This document shows positions 26,460-36,259 of a stretch of DNA of 64,000 nucleotides, piece after piece. Each line of letters starts with the position of its first letter. Positions within the stretch are counted from its first letter, which is position 1. Under the pieces are notes generated by a model, which saw only the letters and a program-made list of their open reading frames with translations, was not told the origin of the DNA and searched no databases. The translations under genes were made by a program, and so were the position numbers. Source of the DNA: Spirochaetaceae bacterium (lineage in GTDB: Bacteria > Spirochaetota > Spirochaetia > DSM-27196 > PWMO01); assembly GCA_007693945.1 (NCBI GenBank), contig RECP01000056.1, positions 1 through 64,000 of the forward strand, read 5' to 3'.

Positions 26460-27386
26460 TCAGCCTACTCGAATCCGCGGATTTATCACCGCGTACAGCA
26501 CATCGGCCAGGAAGTTGATCACGGAGAACACTACCGCTATGAAGACCACCCCGCCCTGGATCAGAGGAAAGTCGCGGCCGTGAATCGCCGACAGAAACAG
26601 CCTTCCCAGTCCCGGCAGCGAGAATACCTGTTCGATGATGACCGCTCCTCCGAGCAGATAGCCGAACTGAATCCCCGCAACGGTAATCACCGGCAGCAGT
26701 GCGTTGCGCAACGCGTGTCGCAGCACGACGCGCCACACCGGAAAGCCCTTGGCTTCGGCAGCCAGAACGTATTCCTTGTCAAGCTCCTCGGTCATCGACG
26801 AGCGGACGAAACGTACCAGTACCGCTGCTCTTTCGGTTGCCAGCGCGATGACCGGAAGCACCCAGTGCAGCGGAGTATCGGCCCCGAACAACGGCAGCCA
26901 TCCCAGTTGGACCGAAAACAGCAGCAACAGCATAATCGCAAGCCAGAAACCGGGGATTGCCATTCCGACCTGCGCAAAAAGCAATCCAAGCCCGTCCCAC
27001 AGTGTCCAGCGCTTCACCGCCGCGACTACGCCGATTGGAATTGCCAACGTCAGTGCGAGTGCGAACGAAAGCAGTGCCAGCATCGCGGTAAGCGGAAATC
27101 GCTGCAGAATGAGGTCGATCACCCGTTCGTTGGAGAAGTACGACGTGCCGAAGTCAAATCGCAGGCTCGCCCGGAGCCACGAAACGTATTGGACGCCGAG
27201 GGGCTGATCGGTTCCGAGCCGAGCGCGAATTGCACTCACCTGCTGCTCGGTCGCCTCCATCCCGGCGATGGTTAGCGCCGGATCACCGGGTATGACACGA
27301 ACCGTGACGAAAACTATGGTTGTGATCAGAAGAACGGTCAGTAGCAGCCTGGCTGTGCGTCGGAGAAGCAGTTCGATTATCGCCAT
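26460..27386 (-). CDS. Dipeptide/oligopeptide ABC transporter permease, DppB/OppB type
   Basis: 308-residue inner-membrane permease with the family N-terminus (LLLRRTARLLLTVLLITTIV then RVIPGDPALTIAG), the LGTDQPLGVQYVSWLRASLR region and the EAA loop (DKEYVLAAEAKGFPVWRVVLRHALRNA). It is the first transporter gene and starts 24 bases after the cheY stop, with GAGG just ahead of the ATG. The operon order B-D-F-A-C, with the binding protein between the ATPases and the second permease, differs from the common A-B-C-D-F order. Confidence 0.9.
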   Translation of the reverse strand: MAIIELLLRRTARLLLTVLLITTIVFVTVRVIPGDPALTIAGMEATEQQVSAIRARLGTDQPLGVQYVSWLRASLRFDFGTSYFSNERVIDLILQRFPLTAMLALLSFALALTLAIPIGVVAAVKRWTLWDGLGLLFAQVGMAIPGFWLAIMLLLLFSVQLGWLPLFGADTPLHWVLPVIALATERAAVLVRFVRSSMTEELDKEYVLAAEAKGFPVWRVVLRHALRNALLPVITVAGIQFGYLLGGAVIIEQVFSLPGLGRLFLSAIHGRDFPLIQGGVVFIAVVFSVINFLADVLYAVINPRIRVG

Positions 27387-27410
27387 GGCCTCGTTGCGGA
27401 CGTTGCGCTG

Positions 27411-27845
27411 CTACTTGAGGGAATTGAGTATGCGCTCTAACACTTTTTGGCGGTCCAGCGGTTTTATGATGTAGTTCCTGGCCCCGATCATGAGCGATTT
27501 CTTGACCAGATCAGTCTTGCCGAGCGCGCTGATCATCACGACCCGCGCATTGCTGTCGAAGTCCATGATCTGCTGCAGCGCGGTAACTCCGTCCATCTTG
27601 GGCATGGTGACGTCCATGGTCACCAGGTCGACTCCGGGGTGGAGTTCCTTGAACCTCTCGACGCCGACCTGACCGTCGGGCGCCGTAGCCACGACCTCGA
27701 ATCCAGCCGAGGTAAGAATCTGGGTCAACTGCTTGGCCACAAACATCGAGTCATCGACAACAAGGACGCGATACGGGGTTCCGTCGGGCTTGAATCCTTC
27801 GGGTTCCCTGTCATTCATAGTTGGCAGGTCGCCCCTGCTTATCAT
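27411..27845 (-). CDS. cheY: CheY-like chemotaxis response regulator
   Basis: 144-residue single receiver domain. Acidic pocket VLVVDDSM (about residue 27), phospho-acceptor Asp in LVTMDVTMPKMDG (about 76), MISALGK (Ser at the Thr87 position of E. coli CheY) and the conserved Lys in YIIKPLDRQKVLERI. The text is close to spirochaete CheY proteins with an N-terminal extension. I start at 27845 because GGAGG lies about 10 bases upstream; ATG at 27818 would shorten it by 9 residues. It has its own promoter and is followed by the peptide transporter operon after 24 bases, so the two may be cotranscribed. It likely controls flagellar rotation or another output. Confidence 0.88.
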   Translation of the reverse strand: MISRGDLPTMNDREPEGFKPDGTPYRVLVVDDSMFVAKQLTQILTSAGFEVVATAPDGQVGVERFKELHPGVDLVTMDVTMPKMDGVTALQQIMDFDSNARVVMISALGKTDLVKKSLMIGARNYIIKPLDRQKVLERILNSLK

Positions 27846-27867
27846 TGTCCGCGAGCCTCCACTACAA

Positions 27868-27896
27868 CTTATAAGGCAAAGCGGACGATTATTCAA
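27868..27896 (-). promoter_or_regulatory. Sigma70-like promoter of cheY
   Basis: On the minus strand TTGAAT (27896-27891), a 17-base spacer and TATAAG (27873-27868). The transcript would carry a leader of about 16 bases including GGAGG before the cheY start. Confidence 0.6.
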
Positions 27897-28202
27897 GGAA
27901 CCGCAACTACCACCAAGCATGGTGAAAACCGTTGAGTCGGGCAGTTGGGCCACCGCCGGAGCCGAGCGACTGAGAAAAGCCCTCCAGGCGTACAGACCGC
28001 CCGGGCGGTGACTCACCCAGTGCTGGTCAACTCCGGCAATCTGCGCGTGGGTCGGTTCGGGATCACGATGACGTAACGGTTTATGGTGATTATGGTACAA
28101 GCGATACAGCAGCATTCGCTGCATGAGATTCAAGATCTCTCATACCGTCTTACACTCAGCTGTTCGTGCTGCTGATTCAGCTTTCACCAAGCTTCGTGCC
28201 AG

Positions 28203-28246
28203 TTAAAAAAAGGATGCGAGCCTTGAAGCCGGGATCAAGACTCGCA
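28203..28246 (-). terminator. Rho-independent terminator of the NtrC-type regulator transcript
   Basis: Stem TGCGAG/CTCGCA plus CTTGA/TCAAG (28215-28246) around the loop AGCCGGGA. Read on the minus strand, it is followed by TCC and a run of seven T (complement of 28205-28211). It lies about 280 bases downstream of the regulator gene at 28528-29937. A second small stem CCTG/CAGG (28247-28260) with TGGGTTTTT follows on the plus side. Confidence 0.7.
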
Positions 28247-28527
28247 CCTGCCAGATCAGGTGGGTTTTTACATACTTTTTTACATCACATTTTTAACTTG
28301 TTCAACTGACTATAGTAATGCAGGAATCGTGCCAACAGATCGTGATCGATTTATTTGCTTATAATGGAAAGCAATAGCCGCGGGTTTCGAAGAAGCTGCC
28401 TGGAATAAAAGGTCATGCAGTTTGCATAGAAGAACTGCAACACGGGCGTAACTGCATTCAGACAATAGGCTTACGCAGGCATGCAGAAATCATAACTATG
28501 CAATACGCATAGGGATCGGTATGAGGG
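28247..28527. other. AT-richer non-coding region with short inverted repeats
   Basis: No gene is recognisable. Two perfect short palindromes occur: ATGCA-GTT-TGCAT at 28415-28427 and CTATGC-AATAC-GCATAG at 28496-28512, the latter just past the end of the NtrC-type gene. TTTTTAACTTG with TATAGT further on could be a weak plus-strand promoter. The lower GC content than the surroundings suggests a regulatory or small-RNA role, not shown. Confidence 0.4.
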
Positions 28528-29937
28528 TTATTGCGACTGCTTCAGTCGTCGACTCAGGGTCGATTGTGAGACCCCCAGCAGGCGCGCCGCTATCGACTGA
28601 TTGCCCTGCGCCTTGGCCATCGCCTCGGAGAACATGAATTCCTCGACTTCGCGTAACGTCGGAAATCGTTGCCCGTACGACAGAGGCTGATTACCTTCAA
28701 CGGCTAAGGCATCCGATTCCGCGCCGGTCTGTTCTTCAATATACGTACGGAACACGGATAGTGACAGAATCCCGCCACTGTGTCGGCTCATCGCGTCGTA
28801 GATCATGGACTGCAGCTCGCGCACATTGCCGGGGAACTGGTAGTTGGACAGCAGCGTGTAGAGTTCCTTTGGAACGGTCGGCTTCTTCTTACTCAGCGTG
28901 ACGGCGGTTTCCTCGAGGAAGCGCTGCACCAGTAACGGTATATCCTCAAGCCGATGGCGCAAAGGAGGGAGGTGCACGTGGTGCGCCATCAGCCGGTAGT
29001 ATAGATCCTTGCGGAAACTCCCCTCACGCTGCCCGGCATTGAGGTCCGCGTTGGTCGCGGCAATCACGCGCGCATCACTCGATTGCGGCTTGTCTGCTCC
29101 CAGCGGATAGTACTCGCGTTCCTGCAGCAGTCTCAGCAACTTGACCTGTGGGCCCAGTTCCAGATCACCGATCTCGTCCAGAAAAAGCGTGCCGCCGGAC
29201 GCTTGCTCAATGAGACCCGGCCGGTTGGTGTCGGCACCGGTAAACGCCCCACGGCGGTGTCCGAAGAGCGTATCGGAGAACATCGTGTCGTCGAGCCCGG
29301 ACACGTTGACCGGCACGAAGTCTCCATCTTTCTGCGACAGACGGTGAATCACTCGGGCAACCATTTCCTTTCCGGTGCCGCTTTCGCCGGTAATCAGTAC
29401 CGCTTTGGGGCTGCCGGCCACCGCCTCCATGTACCGAAACAGTTTCTGCATCTGGGGACTGTTGGTGACAATTTCGCTGAACGCTTCGGGGTGCTCGAGT
29501 CCGGCGCCATCGTCGCCGGTGGATAGAATGTGTACCTCATCCTGGAGTTCACGGATCTTCAGCGCATGGTTGACGGCGGTTACCAATCGGTTGGGTTCGA
29601 CCGGCTTTGCCATGAAGTCAAACGCTCCGATCTTCATGCACTGCACTGCCGTGTCGACTTTATCCTCGCCGGTCAGGATAATCACGGGAATCTCGGGAAA
29701 CTCGGTAGTGATCTCGGGCAGCAGTTCCTGACCCGAGATGTAAGGCATGTTGAGATCCAGCAGGATCACCGACACCCTGCTGGAGCGCAGCACCTCCATC
29801 ACGCGCCGCGAATCTTCGCACACGATCAGATTGTCGAAGTCATGCGCACCGAGAATAGTGGCATAGAGCTCCGACGTTACAATGTCGTCATCAACAATGA
29901 GAACGGCCGGGCTCTCGGAAACGGTCCTGGTAGCCAT
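28528..29937 (-). CDS. Sigma54-dependent NtrC-family response regulator
   Basis: 469 residues: receiver domain 1-125 (VLIVDDDI, phospho-acceptor in [21 protein letters not shown]), AAA+ domain about 145-385 with Walker A GESGTGKE, sigma54-contact loop GAFTGAD, Walker [12 protein letters not shown], and a Fis-type helix-turn-helix at the end ([18 protein letters not shown]). It activates sigma54 promoters upon phosphorylation by an unlinked histidine kinase. The promoter TTGACG-18-TAATTA ends only 10 bases before the ATG, leaving a leader of a few bases. A terminator lies downstream. Target genes cannot be named from this window. Confidence 0.92.
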   Translation of the reverse strand: MATRTVSESPAVLIVDDDIVTSELYATILGAHDFDNLIVCEDSRRVMEVLRSSRVSVILLDLNMPYISGQELLPEITTEFPEIPVIILTGEDKVDTAVQCMKIGAFDFMAKPVEPNRLVTAVNHALKIRELQDEVHILSTGDDGAGLEHPEAFSEIVTNSPQMQKLFRYMEAVAGSPKAVLITGESGTGKEMVARVIHRLSQKDGDFVPVNVSGLDDTMFSDTLFGHRRGAFTGADTNRPGLIEQASGGTLFLDEIGDLELGPQVKLLRLLQEREYYPLGADKPQSSDARVIAATNADLNAGQREGSFRKDLYYRLMAHHVHLPPLRHRLEDIPLLVQRFLEETAVTLSKKKPTVPKELYTLLSNYQFPGNVRELQSMIYDAMSRHSGGILSLSVFRTYIEEQTGAESDALAVEGNQPLSYGQRFPTLREVEEFMFSEAMAKAQGNQSIAARLLGVSQSTLSRRLKQSQ

Positions 29938-29947
29938 GCTATGGCTA

Positions 29948-29977
29948 TAATTATCGGGTAATTACGCGATTCGTCAA
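29948..29977 (-). promoter_or_regulatory. Promoter with almost no leader, NtrC-type gene
   Basis: On the minus strand TTGACG (29977-29972), an 18-base spacer and TAATTA (29953-29948). The ATG at 29937 starts 10 bases after the -10 box, so a leader of only about 3 bases is expected. No Shine-Dalgarno sequence is seen. Confidence 0.5.
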
Positions 29978-30157
29978 GGAACCCCCGGACATTCGACAAT
30001 TCTGATTCTGGCCAGCCGGTGGAAAACGGCGCGCAGCAGCAGCGAGCAAGGCTCCACGATGGACCTCTGCCCCTCGGCGTTGATGCTCGCTGCGCTGCGG
30101 ACTGAAGCAGAACTGCTTGTCTCCGGCAACCGCACAGCCTGCCCGTGCAACGCGCGC

Positions 30158-30186
30158 TTGACAGCCGCACGGCGGCTTCGTATTGT
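30158..30186 (+). promoter_or_regulatory. Consensus sigma70-like promoter of the rhomboid-prfA-prmC-rel unit
   Basis: TTGACA (30158-30163), a 17-base spacer and TATTGT (30181-30186). The leader to the ATG at 30223 is about 30 bases and contains AAAGGAGA. Confidence 0.7.
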
Positions 30187-30222
30187 GTTAGGCGGCAATT
30201 CAGACCAGGCAAAGGAGATAGC

Positions 30223-30780
30223 ATGCGAATCAGTTACAATGCCCCGGTCACCTTGACCTACGCCTTGCTGTCCACCGCCGCCCTGGTGGCCGACATCCTA
30301 ACCGGTCGGGCACTGACGGCCGCGTTCTTCTCCATTGGTCCGACGCTCGACTTCAGTAGCCCGCTGCAGTGGCTGCGGCTTGTCACGCACGTTGTTGGGC
30401 ATGCGGACTGGACACACTTGATCAGTAACTTTGCCTTCATCTTGTTGCTGGGTCCGATTCTTGAAGAAAAGTACGGCTCAACCGGGATTCTTTTCATGAT
30501 CCTGTTGACCGCCCTGATCACGGGACTGCTGAACGTGCTGCTGCTATCGACCGGACTTCTGGGTGCCAGTGGCGTGGTTTTCATGATGATTCTTCTGGGG
30601 TCGTTTTCCAAAGCTCGCCAGGGCGAGATCCCGTTGACCTTCATCCTGGTCGCGCTACTCTACCTGACCCGCGAGGTAATTACGTCTGTGCGTCAGGAGA
30701 ACATCTCACAGTTCGCCCATGTTGTCGGCGGCATCTGCGGCAGCCTTTTCGGACTGTGGAAGCCGGGCAGATCCGGCTGA
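30223..30780 (+). CDS. Rhomboid family intramembrane serine protease
   Basis: 185-residue membrane protein with about six hydrophobic segments. The catalytic serine is in GASGVVFMM (about residue 114) and the catalytic histidine in FAHVVGGICG (about 165); WTHLISNFAFILLLGPILEE (about 65) is the conserved HxxxN region of the second helix. It cleaves transmembrane substrates within the bilayer. AAAGGAGA precedes the ATG at 30223. It is the first gene ahead of prfA, 51 bases upstream. Confidence 0.85.
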   Translation: MRISYNAPVTLTYALLSTAALVADILTGRALTAAFFSIGPTLDFSSPLQWLRLVTHVVGHADWTHLISNFAFILLLGPILEEKYGSTGILFMILLTALITGLLNVLLLSTGLLGASGVVFMMILLGSFSKARQGEIPLTFILVALLYLTREVITSVRQENISQFAHVVGGICGSLFGLWKPGRSG

Positions 30781-30831
30781 GATCCGCACCGGCCGGGTGT
30801 TGCCACGACTGCCGGTGCAGAGGGAGCGTCC

Positions 30832-31894
<1,063 letters not shown>

Positions 31895-31902
<8 letters not shown>

Positions 31903-32785
31903 TCGCGACGTGCGATCGATTCGTGCCGCACTGCGCGAAGGAAGTGCGGCATTGCGCGCGGCCGGACTCGAGACTCCGTGGCTCGATGCGGTAGTGCTGC
32001 TCTGTCATGCGTTCGGTATCCCGAAGGAGCGCCTCTTCGCGCGGATGGAAGATCAACTTCCAGCCGGTACTTGCCGTACCTACGAGGACGCTCTCAAGCG
32101 CCGCGGGGCTGGTGAGCCCGTGAGCTACATCCGCGGCATCAAAGAGTTCTATGGCCGCGAGTTTCTTGTCGATCACCGCGTGCTGGCACCGCGCCCCGAC
32201 ACCGAAACCTTGATCGAGGCTGCACTCGAGGTCATCGACACTGATCCGGGCATTACTACGGTCCACGACTGCTGCACCGGCAGCGGGTGCGTCGCCATCA
32301 CGCTGGCAGCTGAACGTCCGCGCCTGCGGGTGAGCGCCAGTGACATCTCCGCACCGGCACTCGAGGTCTGCCGCCAAAACGTGCGCCGCCTGGCAGCCGG
32401 TCGCGTCAGGCTCTACCACAGCGACCTGCTGCAGACCGTGGCGGGCAGCTTCGATCTGATCGTTGCAAATCCACCCTACATAACCGATGATGAAGTAAAG
32501 CGCATGATCGACAGCGGGTGGCCCGAGCCGAAGCTGGCACTGGCCGGCGGTCCAGACGGGCTTGACCTTGTGCGTCGGCTGGTGACCGAGTCTATAGATC
32601 ATCTAAGCGCGAATCGTTATCTTATGTTAGAGGGTGCGTTCGACCAACGAGCGTCGGTGTTCGACGTATTCCAGAAGAACGGATTACGCGGTGTCTATGC
32701 CCGCCGGGATCTGGCCGGCCGGGATCGAGTGTACGTGGGTCGAAGGGGCCTGGTGAACGATGATCCAGACGCTGGAGGAGTTTAG
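31895..32785 (+). CDS. prmC: Release factor glutamine methyltransferase
   Basis: 296-residue SAM-dependent methyltransferase that modifies the GGQ glutamine of release factors. The SAM-binding loop is DCCTGSGCVAITLA (about residue 126) and the catalytic motif is VANPPYITDDE (about 190); LAPRPDTETLIE precedes them as usual. The start lies within the end of prfA, and the 3' end overlaps rel by 26 bases, indicating tight translational coupling. Confidence 0.94.
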
Positions 32786-34784
32786 AAGAAAAATCCTCAT
32801 GTACTCACCCTCGGAGCAGCAACAGGTGCTGCTGGCCACCGAACTGTCCGAGAGGCTGCACCAGGGGCAGTTCCGGGAATCCGGCGACCCCTACTTCGTT
32901 CATCCTCTGCAGGTAGCCGACATTCTGGTCGACCTCAAGATGGATGCCGCGACTGTGACGGCGGCCTTGCTGCACGACGTACTTGAGGATACCGCAAAGA
33001 GTCGTACCGATCTGCGCAAGGAGTTTGGGCGTGAGGTCGAACAGCTGGTGTTCGGCGTCACCAAGATATCTACCGTCAAGGCCAAACACAAAAACGTGCA
33101 GGAGACCGAGACTATCCGCAAGATGCTGTTTGCGATGGTCAAGGATATTCGCGTCATCCTGATCAAGCTGGCTGACAAGCTGCACAACATGCGTACGCTG
33201 GAGTTCAAGAATGAGGAGGTGCGGCGGCGCCAGATCGCCCAGGAATGCCTCGACATCTACGCTCCGCTGGCCGGCCGCCTCGGTATCTCATGGATCAAGG
33301 ACGAGCTGGAAGATCTGGCCCTGAAGAACCTGCATCGCGAAAGCTATGATCAGATCAAGGCGTTTGTATCACAGAAACGCGAGGTGCGTGCCGGGTATCT
33401 GCAGCGCGTGGAGGCGGCGATCCTGGAGGCCGGTCGACATGAACACGTTGATCTGGAAGTCGAGGCGCGTGCCAAGCATTTCTACTCGATCTATCAGAAG
33501 ATGAAGAAACGCAGCAAGTCGATCGACGAGATTTACGACCTGCTCGGCCTCCGGATTCTGTGCGGCAGCGATAGCGAATGCTACACCGTGCTGGGAATCG
33601 TGCATCGACTCTGGCCTCCTATTGAGGGACGCTTCAAGGACTACATCGCGATGCCCAAGGCCAATCGGTACCAGAGCCTGCACACCACCGTACTCGGTTT
33701 TGACGGCAAGCTGCTTGAGATCCAGATCCGGACCGGCGATATGAACCAGACCGCGGAATACGGTATCGCGGCGCACTGGCTCTACAAGGAGGGGCGCAAT
33801 TCCAACGGGGGTCCGCGCCACGACCTGGCGATTATCTCACGCGTCCGGGACCTCAACGGCTTGCGTATCACCTCGGGTGAGTTCCTGGAGGAGATCAAGC
33901 GCGAGATCCTCAAGGACTCGATCTACGTATTCACGCCCAAAGGCGAGGCGATCCAACTGCCGAAAGGCGCCACCGCCATCGATTTTGCCTACCACATTCA
34001 CACCGAAATCGGCAATCACACCGTAGGGGCCAAGGCCGACGGCAACATTATTCCGCTGCGTGAGCCGCTGAAGAATACGCAGGTGATTGAGATTCTCACC
34101 TCGCCCAACGCACATCCGCACGTCAACTGGCTGCGGTACGTCCGTACGGCGCGGGCTCGCTCCAAGATCCGCCACTGGCTGAACAAACACGATGACAGCC
34201 TGATCATCGAGCGCAGTATTGTGGCGCGCAAGAAGGAGCAGCCGCCTCCGGCACCGGTCCAGCCGGAACCTGAGACTGCTGTCGAGCCTGGACCGACACA
34301 GATCCTCGACCCCACCAAGGTCGGGGTACGGATCGGCAACGAGCGCAACATGATGATACGGTTCGCCGGCTGCTGCAATCCTACCATCGGCGATCCGATA
34401 GTCGGCTACATATCGCGCGGGCGCGGAATCATCGTTCATCGACGCGACTGCTCCAACGTCAAACACATCAACGACTTTCCCGAGCGTACGATCGAGGTCG
34501 AATGGGAGACGGTCTCACCGCGCGAGACGCGCCGCTTCCGCGTAGTGGCGCGTCGCACCTCGGATCTCTTCTCGGAGATCGAAGGCGCGGTGCGCAAGTT
34601 TCGTGGTCACCTGATCGAGGGACGGGTCGACGAGAACGAGGCGGGCAACCTCGAGGCGTTCTTTACCATGGAGCTTGACCGGCGCGAGGACTTCAAGACG
34701 GTCATGAAGAGCATTCGAACTATTCCGTCCGTGATGAACATCACCGACGCATCGCTCAACCAGTACACTACCGCGCGCCCCTGA
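32760..34784 (+). CDS. rel: Bifunctional (p)ppGpp synthetase/hydrolase
   Basis: 674-residue RelA/SpoT homologue. The hydrolase HD domain (residues about 30-190) has FVHPLQVADIL, the HDVLEDT motif and KLADKLHNMRTL. The synthetase domain (about 235-345) has GLRILCG, FKDYIAMPKANRYQSLHTTVLG and EIQIRTGDMNQTAEYGIAAHW. TGS (about 390-450) has DSIYVFTPKGEAIQLPKGATAIDFAYHIHT in shortened form, and an ACT domain ends the protein. Both active sites look intact, so it makes and degrades the alarmone. A Pro/Glu-rich linker (about 500-520) precedes the ACT region. Confidence 0.94.
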   Translation: MIQTLEEFRRKILMYSPSEQQQVLLATELSERLHQGQFRESGDPYFVHPLQVADILVDLKMDAATVTAALLHDVLEDTAKSRTDLRKEFGREVEQLVFGVTKISTVKAKHKNVQETETIRKMLFAMVKDIRVILIKLADKLHNMRTLEFKNEEVRRRQIAQECLDIYAPLAGRLGISWIKDELEDLALKNLHRESYDQIKAFVSQKREVRAGYLQRVEAAILEAGRHEHVDLEVEARAKHFYSIYQKMKKRSKSIDEIYDLLGLRILCGSDSECYTVLGIVHRLWPPIEGRFKDYIAMPKANRYQSLHTTVLGFDGKLLEIQIRTGDMNQTAEYGIAAHWLYKEGRNSNGGPRHDLAIISRVRDLNGLRITSGEFLEEIKREILKDSIYVFTPKGEAIQLPKGATAIDFAYHIHTEIGNHTVGAKADGNIIPLREPLKNTQVIEILTSPNAHPHVNWLRYVRTARARSKIRHWLNKHDDSLIIERSIVARKKEQPPPAPVQPEPETAVEPGPTQILDPTKVGVRIGNERNMMIRFAGCCNPTIGDPIVGYISRGRGIIVHRRDCSNVKHINDFPERTIEVEWETVSPRETRRFRVVARRTSDLFSEIEGAVRKFRGHLIEGRVDENEAGNLEAFFTMELDRREDFKTVMKSIRTIPSVMNITDASLNQYTTARP

Positions 34785-34872
34785 TTGCTCAGTGTGACCC
34801 TCTTGCTTGCCGCCGACCGGCTGCAGCAGTACATTACCGGTACATTACCTGACTATTACAGGAGGATTTAAG

Positions 34873-35373
34873 ATGGCAACGATTACCGTCAAGGGAACCC
34901 CCACGCAGACAATCGGCGAACTGCCGGCCAGGGGAACCAAAGCACCCGATTTCGTCCTGACCAGGGCAGACCTCAGCGATGTTGGTCTGGGAGACTTCGC
35001 CGGCAAAAAAAAGGTCCTCAATATTGTCACCAGCCTCGACACCAGCACGTGTGCCGTTTCGGCCAAGCGCTTTGACGAAGCAGTCAAGACGATGCCGGAT
35101 ACCGTCATCCTGACCATCAGCAACGATCTGCCCTTCGCGCAGAACCGTTTCTGCTCGGCGGAGAGCGTTGACAATGTGATTACGCTGTCTCAGTTGCGCA
35201 ATCGTGATTTCGGAGTGAATTACGGTGTAGCCATCACCGACGGTCCGTTGGCCGGCCTGCTGGCTCGTTCGGTGGTTGTTCTGGATGCCGATGATACGGT
35301 AGTCTATACCCAACAGGTTTCGGAGAATTCTCAGGAACCCGACTACGAGAAAGCGATAGCGGCTGCCAGGTAG
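34873..35373 (+). CDS. tpx: Thiol peroxidase
   Basis: 166-residue atypical 2-Cys peroxiredoxin, reducing hydroperoxides with thioredoxin. The peroxidatic Cys is in DTSTCAVSAKRFDE (about residue 59) and the resolving Cys in NRFCSAESVDN (about 93), with APDFVLTRADLSDVGLGDF before them. An ideal GGAGG at 34861-34865 precedes the ATG; the frame extends further upstream without family similarity. The family has TPVC where this protein has TSTC. Confidence 0.92.
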   Translation: MATITVKGTPTQTIGELPARGTKAPDFVLTRADLSDVGLGDFAGKKKVLNIVTSLDTSTCAVSAKRFDEAVKTMPDTVILTISNDLPFAQNRFCSAESVDNVITLSQLRNRDFGVNYGVAITDGPLAGLLARSVVVLDADDTVVYTQQVSENSQEPDYEKAIAAAR

Positions 35374-35417
35374 TGCGGCAGAATCGCTAACCGCGTCGCT
35401 GCAGTCAGGCGGTGGGT

Positions 35418-36215
35418 ATGATCGAACAGGTCGCTATTCTGGGTTTCGGCAATATGGGCGAAGCGCTGGTGCGTGGATTGCGCGAGCGGCAACCTCGCAT
35501 TGGCGTGTCGGTGCTTGAGAAGCGCGAGGAGCGCCGTGAGCGTGCCCGAGAACTGGGTGCCACGGTGTTCGACTCGGCTGCGTTTGACGCGTTCATGGCA
35601 ACCTCAGACACCGTCGTGCTGTCGATCAAGCCGCAGGATCTTTCCGCGATTGCCACCCGTGGCGGTTCACCGTTCGCAGCGAAGCAGGTTATCTCGGTTC
35701 TGGCCGGCACCTCCCTGGAAACGCTGCGACAGCGGTTGGGCACCGATTCGGTGGCCAGGCTGATGCCCAGTCTGACCGCGCAGATCGGTCGCGCGGTAGT
35801 CGGCGTTGCGTTTGCCGACGACGTTCCGCAGGAACTGCGGCGCAATGCGCTGGCCATAGCGGCAGTCATCGGCAGCGCACACGAGGTGCCCGAGCAAATG
35901 ATGGCGGCCGTCACCGGCCTGTCCGGTTCGGGCGTGGCGTATGTGTTTGCGTTTATCCACGCTCTGGCGCTCGGCGGAACCCGTGCCGGAATACCGTACC
36001 CGCAGTCGCTGGAAATTGCGCGTGAAGTAACCGCGGGCGCCGCCGATTTCCTGGCTGCCGGCGGTGAACACCCGGTCAGCGCGCTTACCCGCGTCACCTC
36101 GCCCGCAGGAACCACCATAGAGGGCATCGCCGCGCTCGAGCGCAACGGCTTCAGCGCCGCCGTCATTGAGGCGGTCGCGGCGGCTGTGACCCGCGCTATC
36201 GAACTGGAACGGTAG
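35418..36215 (+). CDS. proC: Pyrroline-5-carboxylate reductase
   Basis: 265-residue enzyme of the last step of proline synthesis (pyrroline-5-carboxylate to proline with NAD(P)H). The Rossmann motif GFGNMGEALVRGL is at residues about 8-20. Later elements are ILAGTSLETLR-type (LAGTSLETLRQRLG), RLMPSLTAQIG and the family signature TGLSGSGVAYVFAFIHALALGG (shortened here). The ATG at 35418 is preferred over the in-frame GTG at 35412. Confidence 0.92.
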   Translation: MIEQVAILGFGNMGEALVRGLRERQPRIGVSVLEKREERRERARELGATVFDSAAFDAFMATSDTVVLSIKPQDLSAIATRGGSPFAAKQVISVLAGTSLETLRQRLGTDSVARLMPSLTAQIGRAVVGVAFADDVPQELRRNALAIAAVIGSAHEVPEQMMAAVTGLSGSGVAYVFAFIHALALGGTRAGIPYPQSLEIAREVTAGAADFLAAGGEHPVSALTRVTSPAGTTIEGIAALERNGFSAAVIEAVAAAVTRAIELER

Positions 36216-36222
36216 CTGTGGC

Positions 36223-36251
36223 TTGCACCTGAACTCCGCCCTGGGTATGAT
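36223..36251 (+). promoter_or_regulatory. Sigma70-like promoter for a leaderless serS transcript
   Basis: TTGCAC (36223-36228), a 17-base spacer and TATGAT (36246-36251). The serS ATG at 36260 starts 8 bases after the -10 box. No Shine-Dalgarno sequence lies between. Confidence 0.65.
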
Positions 36252-36259
36252 TGCTCATC

